64,000 nt of DNA from Brevibacterium picturae (GCF_900105045.1 NZ_LT629739.1:2914001-2978000), one strand, 5' to 3'; positions 16,865-26,451 are shown, counted from the first letter of the stretch. The notes: a model not told the origin generated them from the sequence alone. Program-made: numbers and translations.

Positions 16865-18472
16865 TCACGAGACGATCGAAGCATCGATGAGCACCGGGCC
16901 CGACGCCTCGAGTGCCTCCCGATAGGCGGCGGCGAACTCGGCGCGGGTGGACGTCTGCTTCGCCGGGACCCCGTAGCCGTGGGCCAGGGAGACGAAATCG
17001 ATGCCGCCCAGGGCCAGCCCGGGGGCCTTGGGCACGCCCATGCGCTGGGCAAAGCCTGCCAGGGCACCGTAGCCGGAGTTGTTGATGATGACGAAGATGG
17101 TCCGCGTCTGCAGCTGGGCGGCCGTGTACAGGGCGGTGATGCCGTAGTTGGCCGAGCCGTCACCGACGGTGGCGACAATGGTCTTCTCCGGTGCTCCGAT
17201 CGACATTCCGACGGCGACAGGCAGCCCGAAGCCCAGACCGCCGGAGGCTGGGAAGCTGTACATGCCGGGTCGGTCGATGGCGACACGCTCAAGGTAGTCG
17301 AGGTCCAAGGTGGTGGTCTCATTGACATAGGACACGGAGTCATTGACGTGCTCGTTGAGCACCTCGAGAACCTCTGCGCCGGTCATCCCCTCCGCCGAGG
17401 TGGCCGCTGGGCTCATGATCCGTGAGCCACGTTCGCCGCGTCGGGTGCCGCGATCGGTGATCTGCTCGGCGAGAGCCACGGCGGTGCTGGCGATATCGGT
17501 GATAAGGGCCTTGCCGAATGGTGCCCGGGTGGCCTCGCGCGGATCCTGGGTGATCTGGATGACCTCGGTGCCGGGAGTCAGGTAGTTCGACGGCTCCCAC
17601 CGGTGATATCTGAACACTGCGGCACCCAGCACCAGGACGACGTCATGGTCGGCCAGTTGGTCACGCACCGACTTGATCCCGGGAACCAGGACACCTTCGA
17701 AGTTCGGGTGGGTTGTCGGGAAGGGGCAGCGGGTGGGCGACGGCGCGACATACACGGAAGCGTCGAGCTTTTCCGCCAGCGACATCACCGCTTCGGAGAC
17801 GCTGGGATCAGTGACAGCAGCGGCATCCACCTGAGGGCCGACCACGAGGGCGGGACGCTTCGCCCCATCAAGAGAGGCGAGCAGTTCCCGCTGCTGCTGC
17901 GGATCGAGACCACGCCCGGTCGACACCGTTCGTGTCGTCAGCAGGTCATCGTCGTCGAGAGCCACCTCGTCCCAGTCGTCCAAGGGAACCGACACATAGA
18001 CGGGTCCGCTGGGTTGGGTAGTTGCCTCGAAGGCGGCTTGGGACAGAGTCCGGGGAACGTCTGTGGCCGACAGCGGCTCATGGGAGTACTTCACCAGCGG
18101 CGTCGGCAGGGTGGCGGCGTCCGAGTTGGCCAACATGGCTTCCTGGCCCACCGTTCGTCGAACCTGCTGTCCGGCCAGGACGACCAGCGGAACATGGCCG
18201 TAATGGGCGTTGGTCAGCGCCCCCATCCCGTTGCCGGACCCGGACGCGGCATGCAGGTTGACCAGGACCGGACGTCCCGTGACGCGCGAGAAGCCCTCGG
18301 CCATACCGACGACGACCTGCTCATGCAGGCCGAGGACGAAGCGGAAGTCGTCGCCGAGTCCTGCCAGGAAGGGCAGCTCGTTCGATCCCGGATTGCCGAA
18401 GACCGTCGTCATTCCATGGGTGCGGAAGACATCCAGACTTGCCTGAAGGACGGTCTTGCCAGTCGCAGTCAT
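16865..18472 (-). CDS. Thiamine-diphosphate enzyme, benzoylformate decarboxylase-like
   Basis: Decarboxylase of about 535 residues, most similar in motif to benzoylformate decarboxylase (MdlC) of the mandelate pathway, which makes benzaldehyde and CO2. NPGSNELPFL near residue 27 carries the active-site Ser. LHEQVVVGMAEGF holds the cofactor-activating Glu, and LHAASGSGNGMGAL the paired glycines and His. FRYHRWEP is a candidate for the second His. The diphosphate motif is GDGSANYGITALYTAAQ with NNSGYGAL after it. The ATG at 18472 is chosen; a GTG 9 bases upstream is equally possible. No other mandelate gene is nearby, so the in vivo 2-oxo acid is uncertain. Confidence 0.82.
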   Translation of the reverse strand: MTATGKTVLQASLDVFRTHGMTTVFGNPGSNELPFLAGLGDDFRFVLGLHEQVVVGMAEGFSRVTGRPVLVNLHAASGSGNGMGALTNAHYGHVPLVVLAGQQVRRTVGQEAMLANSDAATLPTPLVKYSHEPLSATDVPRTLSQAAFEATTQPSGPVYVSVPLDDWDEVALDDDDLLTTRTVSTGRGLDPQQQRELLASLDGAKRPALVVGPQVDAAAVTDPSVSEAVMSLAEKLDASVYVAPSPTRCPFPTTHPNFEGVLVPGIKSVRDQLADHDVVLVLGAAVFRYHRWEPSNYLTPGTEVIQITQDPREATRAPFGKALITDIASTAVALAEQITDRGTRRGERGSRIMSPAATSAEGMTGAEVLEVLNEHVNDSVSYVNETTTLDLDYLERVAIDRPGMYSFPASGGLGFGLPVAVGMSIGAPEKTIVATVGDGSANYGITALYTAAQLQTRTIFVIINNSGYGALAGFAQRMGVPKAPGLALGGIDFVSLAHGYGVPAKQTSTRAEFAAAYREALEASGPVLIDASIVS

Positions 18473-18514
18473 TGACCTCACTGCTTTCTTCGGGGGAGCG
18501 GTTCGTGTTGCATC

Positions 18515-18865
18515 TTACGCAGGCGACAGGAACGCCGCGATGCGCTCCAGGGTGTCTGCCGCCAGCGAGTAGTAGGACCAGATTCCTCGCTTCTCGCGGT
18601 GGAGGACACTGGCGTCGACGAGGATCTTCAGATGGTGTGAGACTGTGGGCTGGCCCAGGCCGACCGGATCGATGAGATCGCAGGCGCAGGCCTCATTGCC
18701 CTCGTGGGCGGCGACCAAGGAAACCAGGCGCAGTCGTGTCGGGTCGGCGAGTGCCTTGAGGATCCGGGCGAAGTCCTGTGCTTCGGCCAAATCCAGAGGT
18801 TCGGCGGTCAGGGGAGTGCAGCAGGCCGCCGAGGCGGGTGCGGGCAATGTCTGTTCAACAGTCAC
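18515..18865 (-). CDS. arsR: ArsR-family arsenic-responsive repressor, probably leaderless
   Basis: Metalloid-sensing repressor of about 116 residues, divergent from the ACR3-arsC operon. The winged helix is LKALADPTRLRLVSLVAAHEGNEACACDLIDPVGLGQPTVSHHLKILVDASVL. The CACDL Cys pair, and the CC pair near the N-terminus (AACCTPL), are likely As(III) ligands. I place the start at GTG 18865: a promoter-like pair (TCGACA, 16-base spacer, CATAAT) ends 6 bases before it, implying a leaderless transcript. Longer starts at 18919 or 18973 would run through the promoter and operator region. The role is repression of the arsenic genes until arsenite binds. Confidence 0.88.
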   Translation of the reverse strand: MTVEQTLPAPASAACCTPLTAEPLDLAEAQDFARILKALADPTRLRLVSLVAAHEGNEACACDLIDPVGLGQPTVSHHLKILVDASVLHREKRGIWSYYSLAADTLERIAAFLSPA

Positions 18866-18871
18866 CTGTCC

Positions 18872-18924
18872 ATTATGCCCATATATTGACAGTTGTCGAT
18901 ATGTGGTGGTTGGATTCATATCGA
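18872..18924 (-). promoter_or_regulatory. arsR promoter and ars operator
   Basis: On the minus strand TCGACA (18894-18899) and CATAAT (18872-18877) form a -35/-10 pair with a 16-base spacer, placing transcription start at or next to the GTG of arsR. TCGATATG (18896-18903) and CATATCGA (18917-18924) form a perfect inverted repeat with a 13-base spacer that overlaps the -35 box and lies upstream of the ACR3 gene. This is a plausible ArsR operator controlling both directions. A further ATCGATG copy lies just beyond. Confidence 0.55.
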
Positions 18925-19023
18925 TAACCATCGATGTTTGTGGCCGGTCGACTTCTGTCCTGAGCAGAGTCACCTGTCATGAGCGAAGACACCAGTCGTG
19001 AGCAGAATCGTCCGAGGAGTTCG

Positions 19024-20136
19024 ATGAGCACCCCAGCCACCGCCACCAATGAACCGGCCCAGGTCAAACTGTCGACCCTCGACCGCTTCCTGCCGGTGTG
19101 GATCATCGCAGCGATGATTCTCGGGCTGCTGCTCGGCCGACTCGTGCCCGGACTCGCAGCCGCACTCGATTCGGTGAAGGTCGCCGATGTGTCCCTGCCG
19201 ATTGCCCTGGGGCTGCTGGTGATGATGTACCCGGTGCTGGCCAAGGTCCGCTACAACGAGACCGGTCGGGTGCTTGCCGACAAGAAGCTGATGATCACGT
19301 CTCTGGTCATCAACTGGTTGGCCGCACCTGCCTTCATGTTCGCCCTCGCCTGGATCTTCCTGCCCGATCTGCCGGAGTACAGGACGGGGCTGATCATCGT
19401 CGGCCTCGCCCGGTGCATCGCGATGGTCTTCATCTGGAACGACCTCGCCTGCGGAGACCGTGAAGCCGCAGCCGTCCTCGTGGCGATCAACTCGGTCTTC
19501 CAGGTCCTCGCCTTCGGTCTCCTCGGCTGGTTCTACCTGCAATGGCTGCCGAACCTCCTCGGACTGCCGACGACGAGCGGCGAATTCTCCTTCTGGGCGA
19601 TCACGCTGAGCGTCCTCGTCTTCCTCGGCATTCCACTGCTGGCCGGCTTCCTCACCCGCACCATCGGCGAGAAGACGAAGGGGCGGACTTGGTACGAAGA
19701 CCGGTTCCTGCCCGCAATCGGACCATTCGCTCTCTACGGGCTGCTGTTCACCATCGTCTTGCTCTTTGCCTTCCAGGGAGATGAGATCACCTCGAACCCC
19801 TTGGACGTCGCGCGCATCGCCCTGCCGCTGCTCATCTACTTCATCATTGTCTTCGCCGCCGGCATGATCGTGGGGCGTGCCCTGAAGCTGGGATATGAGA
19901 AGACGACCACGCTGGCGTTCACCGCCGCAGGCAACAACTTCGAACTCGCCATCGCCGTGGCCATCGGCACCTACGGAGTCGCCTCCGGGCAGGCCCTGGC
20001 TGGTGTCGTCGGCCCCCTCATCGAGGTCCCCATCCTCGTCGCCCTCGTCTACGTGGCACTGTGGTCACGACGTCGCTTCTTCCCCGAACACGCCGGAGGC
20101 CAGATGGCCCCGAACCGACAGGAGTCCCACTCATGA
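19024..20136 (+). CDS. arsB: ACR3-family arsenite efflux permease
   Basis: Inner-membrane arsenite exporter of 370 residues with ten predicted helices. MMYPVLAKVRYNE in the third helix region, GLIIVGLARCIAMVFIWNDLACGD (with the conserved Cys) and FTAAGNNFELAIAVAIGTYG are hallmark ACR3 sequences. I take the ATG at 19024, with GAGGAG 5 bases upstream; an in-frame ATG at 18979 has no ribosome site. The protein exports As(OH)3, and perhaps Sb(III), using the proton gradient. Its stop overlaps the arsC start (ATGA), so it is the first gene of a four-gene arsenic operon. Literature names for this family vary between acr3 and arsB. Confidence 0.95.
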   Translation: MSTPATATNEPAQVKLSTLDRFLPVWIIAAMILGLLLGRLVPGLAAALDSVKVADVSLPIALGLLVMMYPVLAKVRYNETGRVLADKKLMITSLVINWLAAPAFMFALAWIFLPDLPEYRTGLIIVGLARCIAMVFIWNDLACGDREAAAVLVAINSVFQVLAFGLLGWFYLQWLPNLLGLPTTSGEFSFWAITLSVLVFLGIPLLAGFLTRTIGEKTKGRTWYEDRFLPAIGPFALYGLLFTIVLLFAFQGDEITSNPLDVARIALPLLIYFIIVFAAGMIVGRALKLGYEKTTTLAFTAAGNNFELAIAVAIGTYGVASGQALAGVVGPLIEVPILVALVYVALWSRRRFFPEHAGGQMAPNRQESHS

Positions 20137-20555
20137 CCGCAGCTGTGCCGAAGCCCAGCGTGCTCTTCGTCTGCGTGCACAATGCCGGCCGATCCCAGAT
20201 GGCCGCCGGATTCCTCCGCGAACTCGCCGGTGCCCAGATCGAGGTCCGCTCCGCGGGCAGCGAACCGGCTCACATGCTCAACCCCGCCGCCGCCGAGGCG
20301 ATGGCTGAGGTGGGCATCGACATCACCGACCAGCAACCGCGAGTCCTCACCCCGGAGACCGTGAAGACCTCCGATGTGGTGATCACCATGGGATGCGGCG
20401 ATGCCTGTCCCATCTTCCCCGGAAAACGCTACGAGGACTGGGACCTCGACGATCCGGCAGGTCAGGGAATCGAGGCCGTTCGCACCATCCGCGACGACAT
20501 CCGCGCCCGCATCGAGACTCTGGTCGCCAACCTGGAAGGGACACCTCATGATTGA
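20133..20555 (+). CDS. arsC: Arsenate reductase, low-molecular-weight phosphatase fold
   Basis: Cytoplasmic enzyme of 140 residues that reduces As(V) to As(III) for export. The P-loop is CVHNAGRSQMA (Cys-X5-Arg-Ser) near residue 14. A second motif, MGCGDACPIFPGKRYEDWDL, supplies extra cysteines and the conserved Asp-Trp region. This motif set matches actinobacterial ArsC proteins that couple to mycothiol and mycoredoxin (characterised in Corynebacterium glutamicum), and I infer the same here. The start overlaps the ACR3 stop by 4 bases, and its own stop overlaps the next gene by 8 bases. Confidence 0.93.
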   Translation: MTAAVPKPSVLFVCVHNAGRSQMAAGFLRELAGAQIEVRSAGSEPAHMLNPAAAEAMAEVGIDITDQQPRVLTPETVKTSDVVITMGCGDACPIFPGKRYEDWDLDDPAGQGIEAVRTIRDDIRARIETLVANLEGTPHD

Positions 20556-21990
20556 GAACACACCGCTGACCGAACTTCCCGTTGCCGTCATCGGCGCCGG
20601 ACCGGTCGGCCTGGCCGCCGCTGCCCATCTCATCGCTCGCGAGATCGAGCCACTCGTCTTCGAAGCAGGGCCGGCCGCCGCCGCGGCAGTCAGCGCCTGG
20701 GGTCACATCGGACTCTTCTCGCCGTGGAAATACAACATCGATGAAGCAGCCCGGGACCTGCTCGAACCAACAGGATGGGTGGAACCCGAAGCAGACCAGC
20801 TGCCCACCGGCGCCGAACTCGTCGCGAACTACCTCGCACCGCTGGCGGCAACCGAGCCGCTGCGGGAGACCATCCATACGCGAACACGCGTCATCGCTGT
20901 CAGCCGCGTCGAAAAGGACCGCACACGCACCCCGGGCCGCAGCGACACCCCCTTCCTCGTCCGCACCCGGAACGAGAACGGGGCGATCGACGACCGCCGG
21001 GTTCGCGCTGTCATCGACACCTCCGGGACCTGGGAGACTCCGAACCCTCTTGGGCAGGCAGGACTGCCGGCCGCCGGCGAACCTGCGGCCCGCGAGGCAG
21101 GCCTCGTCTCCTCACCGTTGCCCGACGTCCTCGGCCGAGACCGTGCGCAATTCGCTGGCCGTCACACGCTCGTCATCGGCGCCGGACATTCGGCAGCCAA
21201 CACCCTGCTGGCGCTGGGCGAACTCCGCGGGGCCGAGCCGAACACTCGCATCAGCTGGGCCATCCGCAGCGCCGACCCCGCCGGTGTCTACGGCGGCGGA
21301 GACCAGGACGGTCTCCCGGCCCGAGGAGCACTGGGGACACGCCTGCGCAACCTCGTCGAGAAGGGAGACATCGCGGTTCATACGCAGGTGACCATCACGG
21401 AACTGGCCTACGCAGATCCGGCACCCGCCTCGGCGACTGCCACGGGCGAAGTCGCCGTCACCGGGTCCACCCCAGACGGCGCAGTGTCGCTGAGCGTCGA
21501 CCGTGTGGTTCCGGCAACCGGTTTCCGGCCGAACCTCGACTTCCTGCGCGAGATCCGACTCGACCTCGACCCGATCGTCGAAGCACCCACAGGGCTGGGG
21601 CCACTCATCGATCCCGAACACCACAGCTGCGGCACCGTCGCACCGCACGGCGCTCGCCTCCTGTCACATCCGGAGAAGGATTTCTACATCGCGGGGATGA
21701 AATCCTACGGTCGCGCGCCGACGTTCCTCATGGCCACTGGTTACGAGCAGGTCCGTTCGATCGTCGCCGCTATCGCCGGCGATCAGGACGCAGCCGACAA
21801 GGTCGAGCTCGTGCTTCCGGAGACCGGAGTGTGCTCGGCCGACATCGGTTCGTCATGCGATGCGCCATCGGTTGTGACGGTGACTGCCGACAGCAGCGGG
21901 TGTTGCGAGGCTGCTCCTGCACAACCGGTCTCGATCGGTATCCCCACCGGGCTGGAACACGGTCGCAGCGCACGCCAGGAGGCGCAGTGA
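20548..21990 (+). CDS. FAD-dependent oxidoreductase of the arsenic operon, with Cys-rich C-terminal tail
   Basis: Flavoprotein of 480 residues. The N-terminal dinucleotide-binding motif is AVIGAGPVGLAAAAHL and a second one is TLVIGAGHSAANTLLALGEL near residue 205, so it probably binds FAD and NADPH in a monooxygenase or thioredoxin-reductase-like arrangement. The ATGFRPN motif (here VVPATGFRPNLDFL) precedes the C-terminal part. The last 60 residues add GVCSADIGSSC and SSGCCEA, giving four cysteines, an unusual feature suited to binding trivalent arsenic. Similar flavoproteins (called ArsO or ArsT) occur in actinobacterial ars operons, but their reaction is poorly defined. ATG 20548 has a GGAAGG ribosome site. 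Confidence 0.82.
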   Translation: MIENTPLTELPVAVIGAGPVGLAAAAHLIAREIEPLVFEAGPAAAAAVSAWGHIGLFSPWKYNIDEAARDLLEPTGWVEPEADQLPTGAELVANYLAPLAATEPLRETIHTRTRVIAVSRVEKDRTRTPGRSDTPFLVRTRNENGAIDDRRVRAVIDTSGTWETPNPLGQAGLPAAGEPAAREAGLVSSPLPDVLGRDRAQFAGRHTLVIGAGHSAANTLLALGELRGAEPNTRISWAIRSADPAGVYGGGDQDGLPARGALGTRLRNLVEKGDIAVHTQVTITELAYADPAPASATATGEVAVTGSTPDGAVSLSVDRVVPATGFRPNLDFLREIRLDLDPIVEAPTGLGPLIDPEHHSCGTVAPHGARLLSHPEKDFYIAGMKSYGRAPTFLMATGYEQVRSIVAAIAGDQDAADKVELVLPETGVCSADIGSSCDAPSVVTVTADSSGCCEAAPAQPVSIGIPTGLEHGRSARQEAQ

Positions 21991-22403
21991 GGACCCCACC
22001 CCGCGTCCTCTTCGTCTGTGTGAAGAACGGCGGAAAGTCACAGATGGCTGCGGGGCTCATGGGCGACATCGCCGGAGACTCGGTCGACGTCGTTTCCGGC
22101 GGTACCAAGCCCGGCACCTCGCTCAATCAGCTCTCGGTGGAGTCGCTTGCCGAATGGAACATCGACATCAGCGAAGGAACTCCCAAACCGGTCACGCCGG
22201 CGGATCTGGAAGCCGCTGACGTCGTCGTCACCCTTGGACGCGAGGCGATCGTGCATGCGCCCGAAGGCGCCGAGGTTGAAAACTGGGACACCGATGAGCC
22301 ATCCGAGCGCGGCATCGAAGGAATCGAGCGCATGCGTCTGGTCCGTAACGACATCAGCGCCCGAGTCGCCGACCTTCTGGAGCGGTTGCGCTCGGGTTGT
22401 TGA
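21987..22403 (+). CDS. ArsC-like low-molecular-weight phosphatase family protein, atypical P-loop
   Basis: A 138-residue protein with the same fold as ArsC, the last gene of the operon. Its start GTG (21987) overlaps the preceding stop. The P-loop reads CVKNGGKSQMAAGLM, so Lys stands in place of the usual phosphate-binding Arg. The second-cysteine motif of the neighbour (GCGDACP) is replaced by VTLGREAIVH, while the Asp-Trp region survives as VENWDTDEP. The only other Cys is near the C-terminus (LRSGC). It may be an arsenate reductase with a different thiol partner, or a binding protein. Comparable small ArsC-type paralogues exist in corynebacterial ars operons. Confidence 0.8.
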   Translation: MRTPPRVLFVCVKNGGKSQMAAGLMGDIAGDSVDVVSGGTKPGTSLNQLSVESLAEWNIDISEGTPKPVTPADLEAADVVVTLGREAIVHAPEGAEVENWDTDEPSERGIEGIERMRLVRNDISARVADLLERLRSGC

Positions 22404-22456
22404 GCAGACATTCCAGAGGAGTCAGAAGCGCAGGACCCCTCGACCTTCGCCTGCGA

Positions 22457-22969
22457 CTATTTCGTCGGCGTCTGTTCGGTCGGAACGGAGTCTGCGCTCG
22501 TTGCTGCGGTACTCCGCGACTGCTTCGACCCCTTCTTCCGCCTGAACAGGAACCGGTCGACGCTGAAGCGTCCCGGTCCCATGGCTGCCAGCAGCAGAGC
22601 GCCGGCGGCCAGGGCTGCTACGAGTTCCCAGCCGCCCTGATCGACGAAGGGAACGGGCACCAGGTGCACGATGACCAGTGCGCCGATGAGGTTGGCAGCC
22701 AGCAGGATCCCGACGAGTGGGGTCAGGGCGCCGAGGATGAGCAGTCCACCGCCGATGAGCTCGACGAAGGTGGCGAACGGTGCCGCGATGTCCGGCAGCG
22801 GCACACCCATCTGGGCGAAGGACTGGGTGGTTCCCGAAACAGTCCACTCATTGAACTTCTGCCAACCATGGGCGATGAAGATGACGCCGAGAGCGATCCG
22901 GGCGAGGACGGTGATGATGTCGCGGGCGATGGTCGGGAATCCAGTTGTGGCGTACACAGCGATCTCCAT
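22457..22969 (-). CDS. DoxX-family membrane protein
   Basis: Membrane protein of 170 residues with four hydrophobic helices. The opening helix IITVLARIALGVIFIAHGWQKF is the standard DoxX signature, and GGGLLILGALTPLVGILLAANLIGALVIVH follows. ATG 22969 is taken as start; a TTG 18 bases upstream is possible. DoxX proteins are linked to membrane redox complexes (for example with superoxide dismutase and a thiosulfate sulfurtransferase in mycobacteria), but no exact reaction is established. It is convergent with the arsenic operon and ends in a basic, Ser/Thr-rich tail of about 30 residues. Confidence 0.82.
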   Translation of the reverse strand: MEIAVYATTGFPTIARDIITVLARIALGVIFIAHGWQKFNEWTVSGTTQSFAQMGVPLPDIAAPFATFVELIGGGLLILGALTPLVGILLAANLIGALVIVHLVPVPFVDQGGWELVAALAAGALLLAAMGPGRFSVDRFLFRRKKGSKQSRSTAATSADSVPTEQTPTK

Positions 22970-23035
22970 AATTGATTGAAAGTGCAACTACACCGTATTC
23001 TGAGTTTATGTCAGGGAGCTGAACATACGACCCCC

Positions 23036-23065
23036 GCCCGGGATCATCCTTGGTCGACCCCGGGC
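23036..23065 (-). terminator. G+C-rich hairpin after the ABC permease gene
   Basis: GCCCGGG (23036-23042) and CCCGGGC (23059-23065) pair perfectly around a 16-base loop, 30 bases beyond the stop of the FtsX-like permease gene. It lies between that stop and the DoxX start on the same strand. No T-run follows, so it may act as a Rho-assisted terminator or only as a processing structure. Confidence 0.35.
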
Positions 23066-23095
23066 TGACCTGAGACGGCCCGACCCCGGACCGGC

Positions 23096-25618
23096 TCACT
23101 CCATGCTCATTCCCTTCGCCGGAGCGATCCGGGACATCGAGCGGGCGGGAATCGCCGAGGCGAGAACCGCGGCGATGACCGTTGCCAGGGCGATGAGGCC
23201 CACCTGGATCGCGGGAACGGAGAGCACCGGATCGGTCGTGCCTGCCGTGAGCGAAGAGGTGCCCACCCATCCGAAGAACGTGCCCAGCACCGAACCGAAG
23301 ACGAGGGCGATGACGGCCATGAGCAGGGACTCGGTCGTGATCATCCGCGACATCGCCCGCCGCGTGAAGCCGAGGGCACGCAGCAGCGCCCCTTCCCTGC
23401 GCCGGTCGATGACCGAGAGGGTAAGCGTGTTGCTGACCCCGATGACGGCGATGACGACTGCCGCGGCCAGCAGGCCCAGCACCACCGTGAGTGCGACCTG
23501 GAAGACCGAAGCATATTCGGCCCGGGTCGCCGCAGCACCGGCATCGCTCGATGCCCCGACGGCGTCGAGTTCGGACGTCAGAGCCTCGATCTGAGATGTC
23601 GAGGCGTCATCGGCGATCCGCACCCATGTCTGCTCTTCTGCCGAGCTGCCGGCCGCCTCGGCGATCGAGGCGGAATCCGCGCCGCTGACAACCGCGGTGC
23701 CCGTGGGCACGCTGCGGGAGCCGACGACGGTGAGATCGATGTTCTCGCCCCCGATGCTCACGGTTGCACTCTGACCGTCGATGTCCTCCGCGGCGGCATC
23801 GATGCCCAGGGCCGACGGTTCGATGAGGACTGTGCCCTCCTCGACGTCGAAGCCCTCGCTGCGCAGCACCGGAGTGTCCGCGGCTTCCTCGGCGCTGGTG
23901 AGAGCCAGCTCACCCGAGCCGGAGAACCCCTCGACGGTCACCGAGGCGGTGGGGGCCGGTACGGTGGTCCGGTCCTCGACGATGTCGGATCCGTCGATGA
24001 CGGTGTCCACGTCGCTGCCCGATTCGGCGACGACGAGGTCGACCGGGGTGTCACCGGCAGTGGCGAGCTCGAGGGTGCGCTGCAGACTGGCCGAGCCGAC
24101 GACGACAGCGGTCACCAGAGTGACGCCGATGAGCAGGGCACCCGTCGTCGACGCCGTGCGAGAACCTGCGGAACTTGCTGAGCGCCCGGCCAGCAGCACC
24201 GCAGGCGACCGTCCGGTGATCGCACCGATGAGCCGGGCGAGCCACCCGACGAACGGCGGGACGAACACCCGCGCGGACACGAGCATCGCGAGGAAGAGGG
24301 CGAAGCAGCCGAGGATGCCGAAGACGATCGACTGCTCGAGGGCCCCGTAGAGGCTCACAGCGATGCCGATGCAGGCGATCACCAGGCCGAGTACCGCCCG
24401 GTACCAGGGGAATCGGCGGGAGGCTGAGGGGACGTCGACCGGCCGCAGGGCCTCGATGGGAGAGACCCGCGAGGCACGGACAGCCGGAATGAGGCCGGCG
24501 GCCACAGTCACTGCGATGCCGACGGCCGGGCCGAGAAGCAAGGCCATCCACGAGGGGGAGAGGTGCGCGAACTCAGGCATCCAGAACGCTCGTGCCGCGG
24601 CCGTGAGCCCCCAGCCGATGAGGAATCCGAGGCCGACGCCGACGGCCGAACCGAGGACGCCGAGTGCGAGACTCTCGACCAGGGCCGCGCCGCGGACCTG
24701 CTGTCGCGAGGCACCGACGGCGCGGAAGAGCGCCAGCACACGGATGCGTGAGGCCACCAGCACCTGGAACGTATTCGAGATGACCAGAGCCGCGACCCCG
24801 GCCGAGAGGAGCCCGAAGGCGATGCCGACAGTCGAAAGGAAATCCGAGGCTCCGGAGAGTTCGTCGACCTGTTCCTCGACGACTTGGTCGACGGTCTTGA
24901 CCGACACGCCCTCGTCGAGTCCGGCAGACTCGAGCGCCGAGGTGGCCGCCGCCGCGAGATCGGCACGTTCGATGCCGTCGGCGGCGACGATGCGCACCGC
25001 CTCGGGCATCAGCTCAGTCGGTGCCTTCTGCAGCCCGGCCTCGGCGAGATAGAGCGTGAGCCCGGAGCTTGAAGAGCCGGGAATGATGCCGGAGACGGTG
25101 AAGGAGGGCCCTTCGCCATCGCTGCTTCCGGACGCGTCGAAGGTCGACAAGGTCAGCGACTCCCCGACATCGACTCCGAGCGTCTCGGCATCGGCACCGC
25201 GGAGCATGATCTCGCCCGCCCCGCTCGGGGCCGATCCCTCCTCCGGCTGTAGCTGCCCACCCTGCGGAACGTTCGTCACGTTCGCGGTCACGGTGGAGGA
25301 CGCCGAGGTGACCGAGACGTAGCCGGACTCCGTGAGCTGGGTGGACTCGGCACCGTCGACTTCGGCGACGGCCTCGCGGACGGAATCGCTGAGCGCAGAG
25401 CCCTCCGCGGATCCTGTGGGGTCATCCGCCGCGTCCGCAGTGATGGCGACATCGGCACCCGACCACTGGGCGCGGACCTGGTTGCGCAGCGTGTCGCCGA
25501 AGGCCTGCGAGAACAGGAGCGCGGCGACGATGAAGGCCACCGATACGGCGATGGCGATGCCGGCGGCGATGAGTCTGCCGGAAGCGCTGCGGAGATTGGA
25601 GACGGCGAGGCGGATCAT
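23096..25618 (-). CDS. ABC transporter permease with two FtsX domains (MacB-like)
   Basis: Large membrane subunit of 840 residues. It opens with a helix ([22 protein letters not shown]), then an extracytoplasmic domain of about 220 residues rich in Ser/Gly/Asp. A three-helix FtsX block ([24 protein letters not shown] and following) comes next, then a second helix pair, another external domain and a final FtsX block ([38 protein letters not shown]). This duplicated layout is typical of actinobacterial exporters of lipids, peptides or antibiotics acting with a LolD/MacB-type ATPase. Its start overlaps the ATPase stop by 4 bases. The two-component genes upstream suggest induction by envelope stress or a peptide antibiotic. 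Confidence 0.92.
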   Translation of the reverse strand: MIRLAVSNLRSASGRLIAAGIAIAVSVAFIVAALLFSQAFGDTLRNQVRAQWSGADVAITADAADDPTGSAEGSALSDSVREAVAEVDGAESTQLTESGYVSVTSASSTVTANVTNVPQGGQLQPEEGSAPSGAGEIMLRGADAETLGVDVGESLTLSTFDASGSSDGEGPSFTVSGIIPGSSSSGLTLYLAEAGLQKAPTELMPEAVRIVAADGIERADLAAAATSALESAGLDEGVSVKTVDQVVEEQVDELSGASDFLSTVGIAFGLLSAGVAALVISNTFQVLVASRIRVLALFRAVGASRQQVRGAALVESLALGVLGSAVGVGLGFLIGWGLTAAARAFWMPEFAHLSPSWMALLLGPAVGIAVTVAAGLIPAVRASRVSPIEALRPVDVPSASRRFPWYRAVLGLVIACIGIAVSLYGALEQSIVFGILGCFALFLAMLVSARVFVPPFVGWLARLIGAITGRSPAVLLAGRSASSAGSRTASTTGALLIGVTLVTAVVVGSASLQRTLELATAGDTPVDLVVAESGSDVDTVIDGSDIVEDRTTVPAPTASVTVEGFSGSGELALTSAEEAADTPVLRSEGFDVEEGTVLIEPSALGIDAAAEDIDGQSATVSIGGENIDLTVVGSRSVPTGTAVVSGADSASIAEAAGSSAEEQTWVRIADDASTSQIEALTSELDAVGASSDAGAAATRAEYASVFQVALTVVLGLLAAAVVIAVIGVSNTLTLSVIDRRREGALLRALGFTRRAMSRMITTESLLMAVIALVFGSVLGTFFGWVGTSSLTAGTTDPVLSVPAIQVGLIALATVIAAVLASAIPARSMSRIAPAKGMSME

Positions 25619-26451
25619 CGAGGACCTCCATCGGCAGCGGAGGCGACCTGCATGAGAGCCGAAGCCACGGTCTCCGGTTCGGGGTCGGTGAGTTCTCCGG
25701 CGAGGCGTCCGTCGGCCAGCAGCACCACCCGATCGGCGCGGGAGGCGGCAACCGGGTCGTGGGTGACCATGACGACGGTCTGGCCCAGCTCATCGACCGA
25801 GGACCGCAGGATGCCCAGGACCTCGGCACCGGCGGCCGAATCGAGGTTGCCGGTGGGTTCGTCGGCGACGATGACCGCGGGTTGGGCGACGAGGGCGCGG
25901 GCGACGGCCACGCGCTGCTGCTGCCCGCCGGAGAGCTCGTGAGGGCGGTGGCGCAGGCGATCGCTGAGGCCGAGCAGATCGACGATGCGGCGGAAGAAGC
26001 GCGTGTCGGTCCGCCGGCCCGACAGATGCGAGGGCAGCAGGATGTTCTCCTCGGCGTTCATCGCCGGAACGAGGTTGAAGGCCTGGAAGACGAACCCGAT
26101 CCGATCGCGGCGCAGTGTCGTGAGCTTGCGGTCGGAGAGACCGGAGATCGCGGTGTCGCCGATGATGACCTCCCCGGAATCCGGGGTGTCGAGTCCGGCG
26201 AGCATATTGAGCAGTGTCGACTTCCCGGACCCGGAGGGACCCATGATCGCGGTGAAGCGTCCGGACTCGATGTCGAGGCTGAGCCCGTCGAGTGGAAGCA
26301 CCTGCGCGTCGCCTGCGCCGTAGGACTTGCGGAGGTCGATCGCTCGGATGGCCGGCCTCGGTGAGGGAGGCCGCTGTGAGTGATCGTGATGATCGCCGGA
26401 ATCGACGGTCGGCGGAATGGTGGGCCCTGCCTGAGTCGGTGATGAGTTCAT
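25615..26451 (-). CDS. ABC transporter ATP-binding protein, LolD/MacB type
   Basis: ATPase subunit of about 278 residues for the FtsX-like permease encoded next. Walker [10 protein letters not shown], the Q-loop region [19 protein letters not shown], the signature [15 protein letters not shown] and Walker [13 protein letters not shown] are all intact. The EENILLP and [11 protein letters not shown] phrases are typical of this subfamily. About 45 extra N-terminal residues rich in Pro, Asp and His precede the fold. ATG 26451 is used, though a GTG at 26484 is possible and neither has ideal ribosome spacing. A 141-base gap separates it from the response-regulator gene. Confidence 0.92.
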   Translation of the reverse strand: MNSSPTQAGPTIPPTVDSGDHHDHSQRPPSPRPAIRAIDLRKSYGAGDAQVLPLDGLSLDIESGRFTAIMGPSGSGKSTLLNMLAGLDTPDSGEVIIGDTAISGLSDRKLTTLRRDRIGFVFQAFNLVPAMNAEENILLPSHLSGRRTDTRFFRRIVDLLGLSDRLRHRPHELSGGQQQRVAVARALVAQPAVIVADEPTGNLDSAAGAEVLGILRSSVDELGQTVVMVTHDPVAASRADRVVLLADGRLAGELTDPEPETVASALMQVASAADGGPR

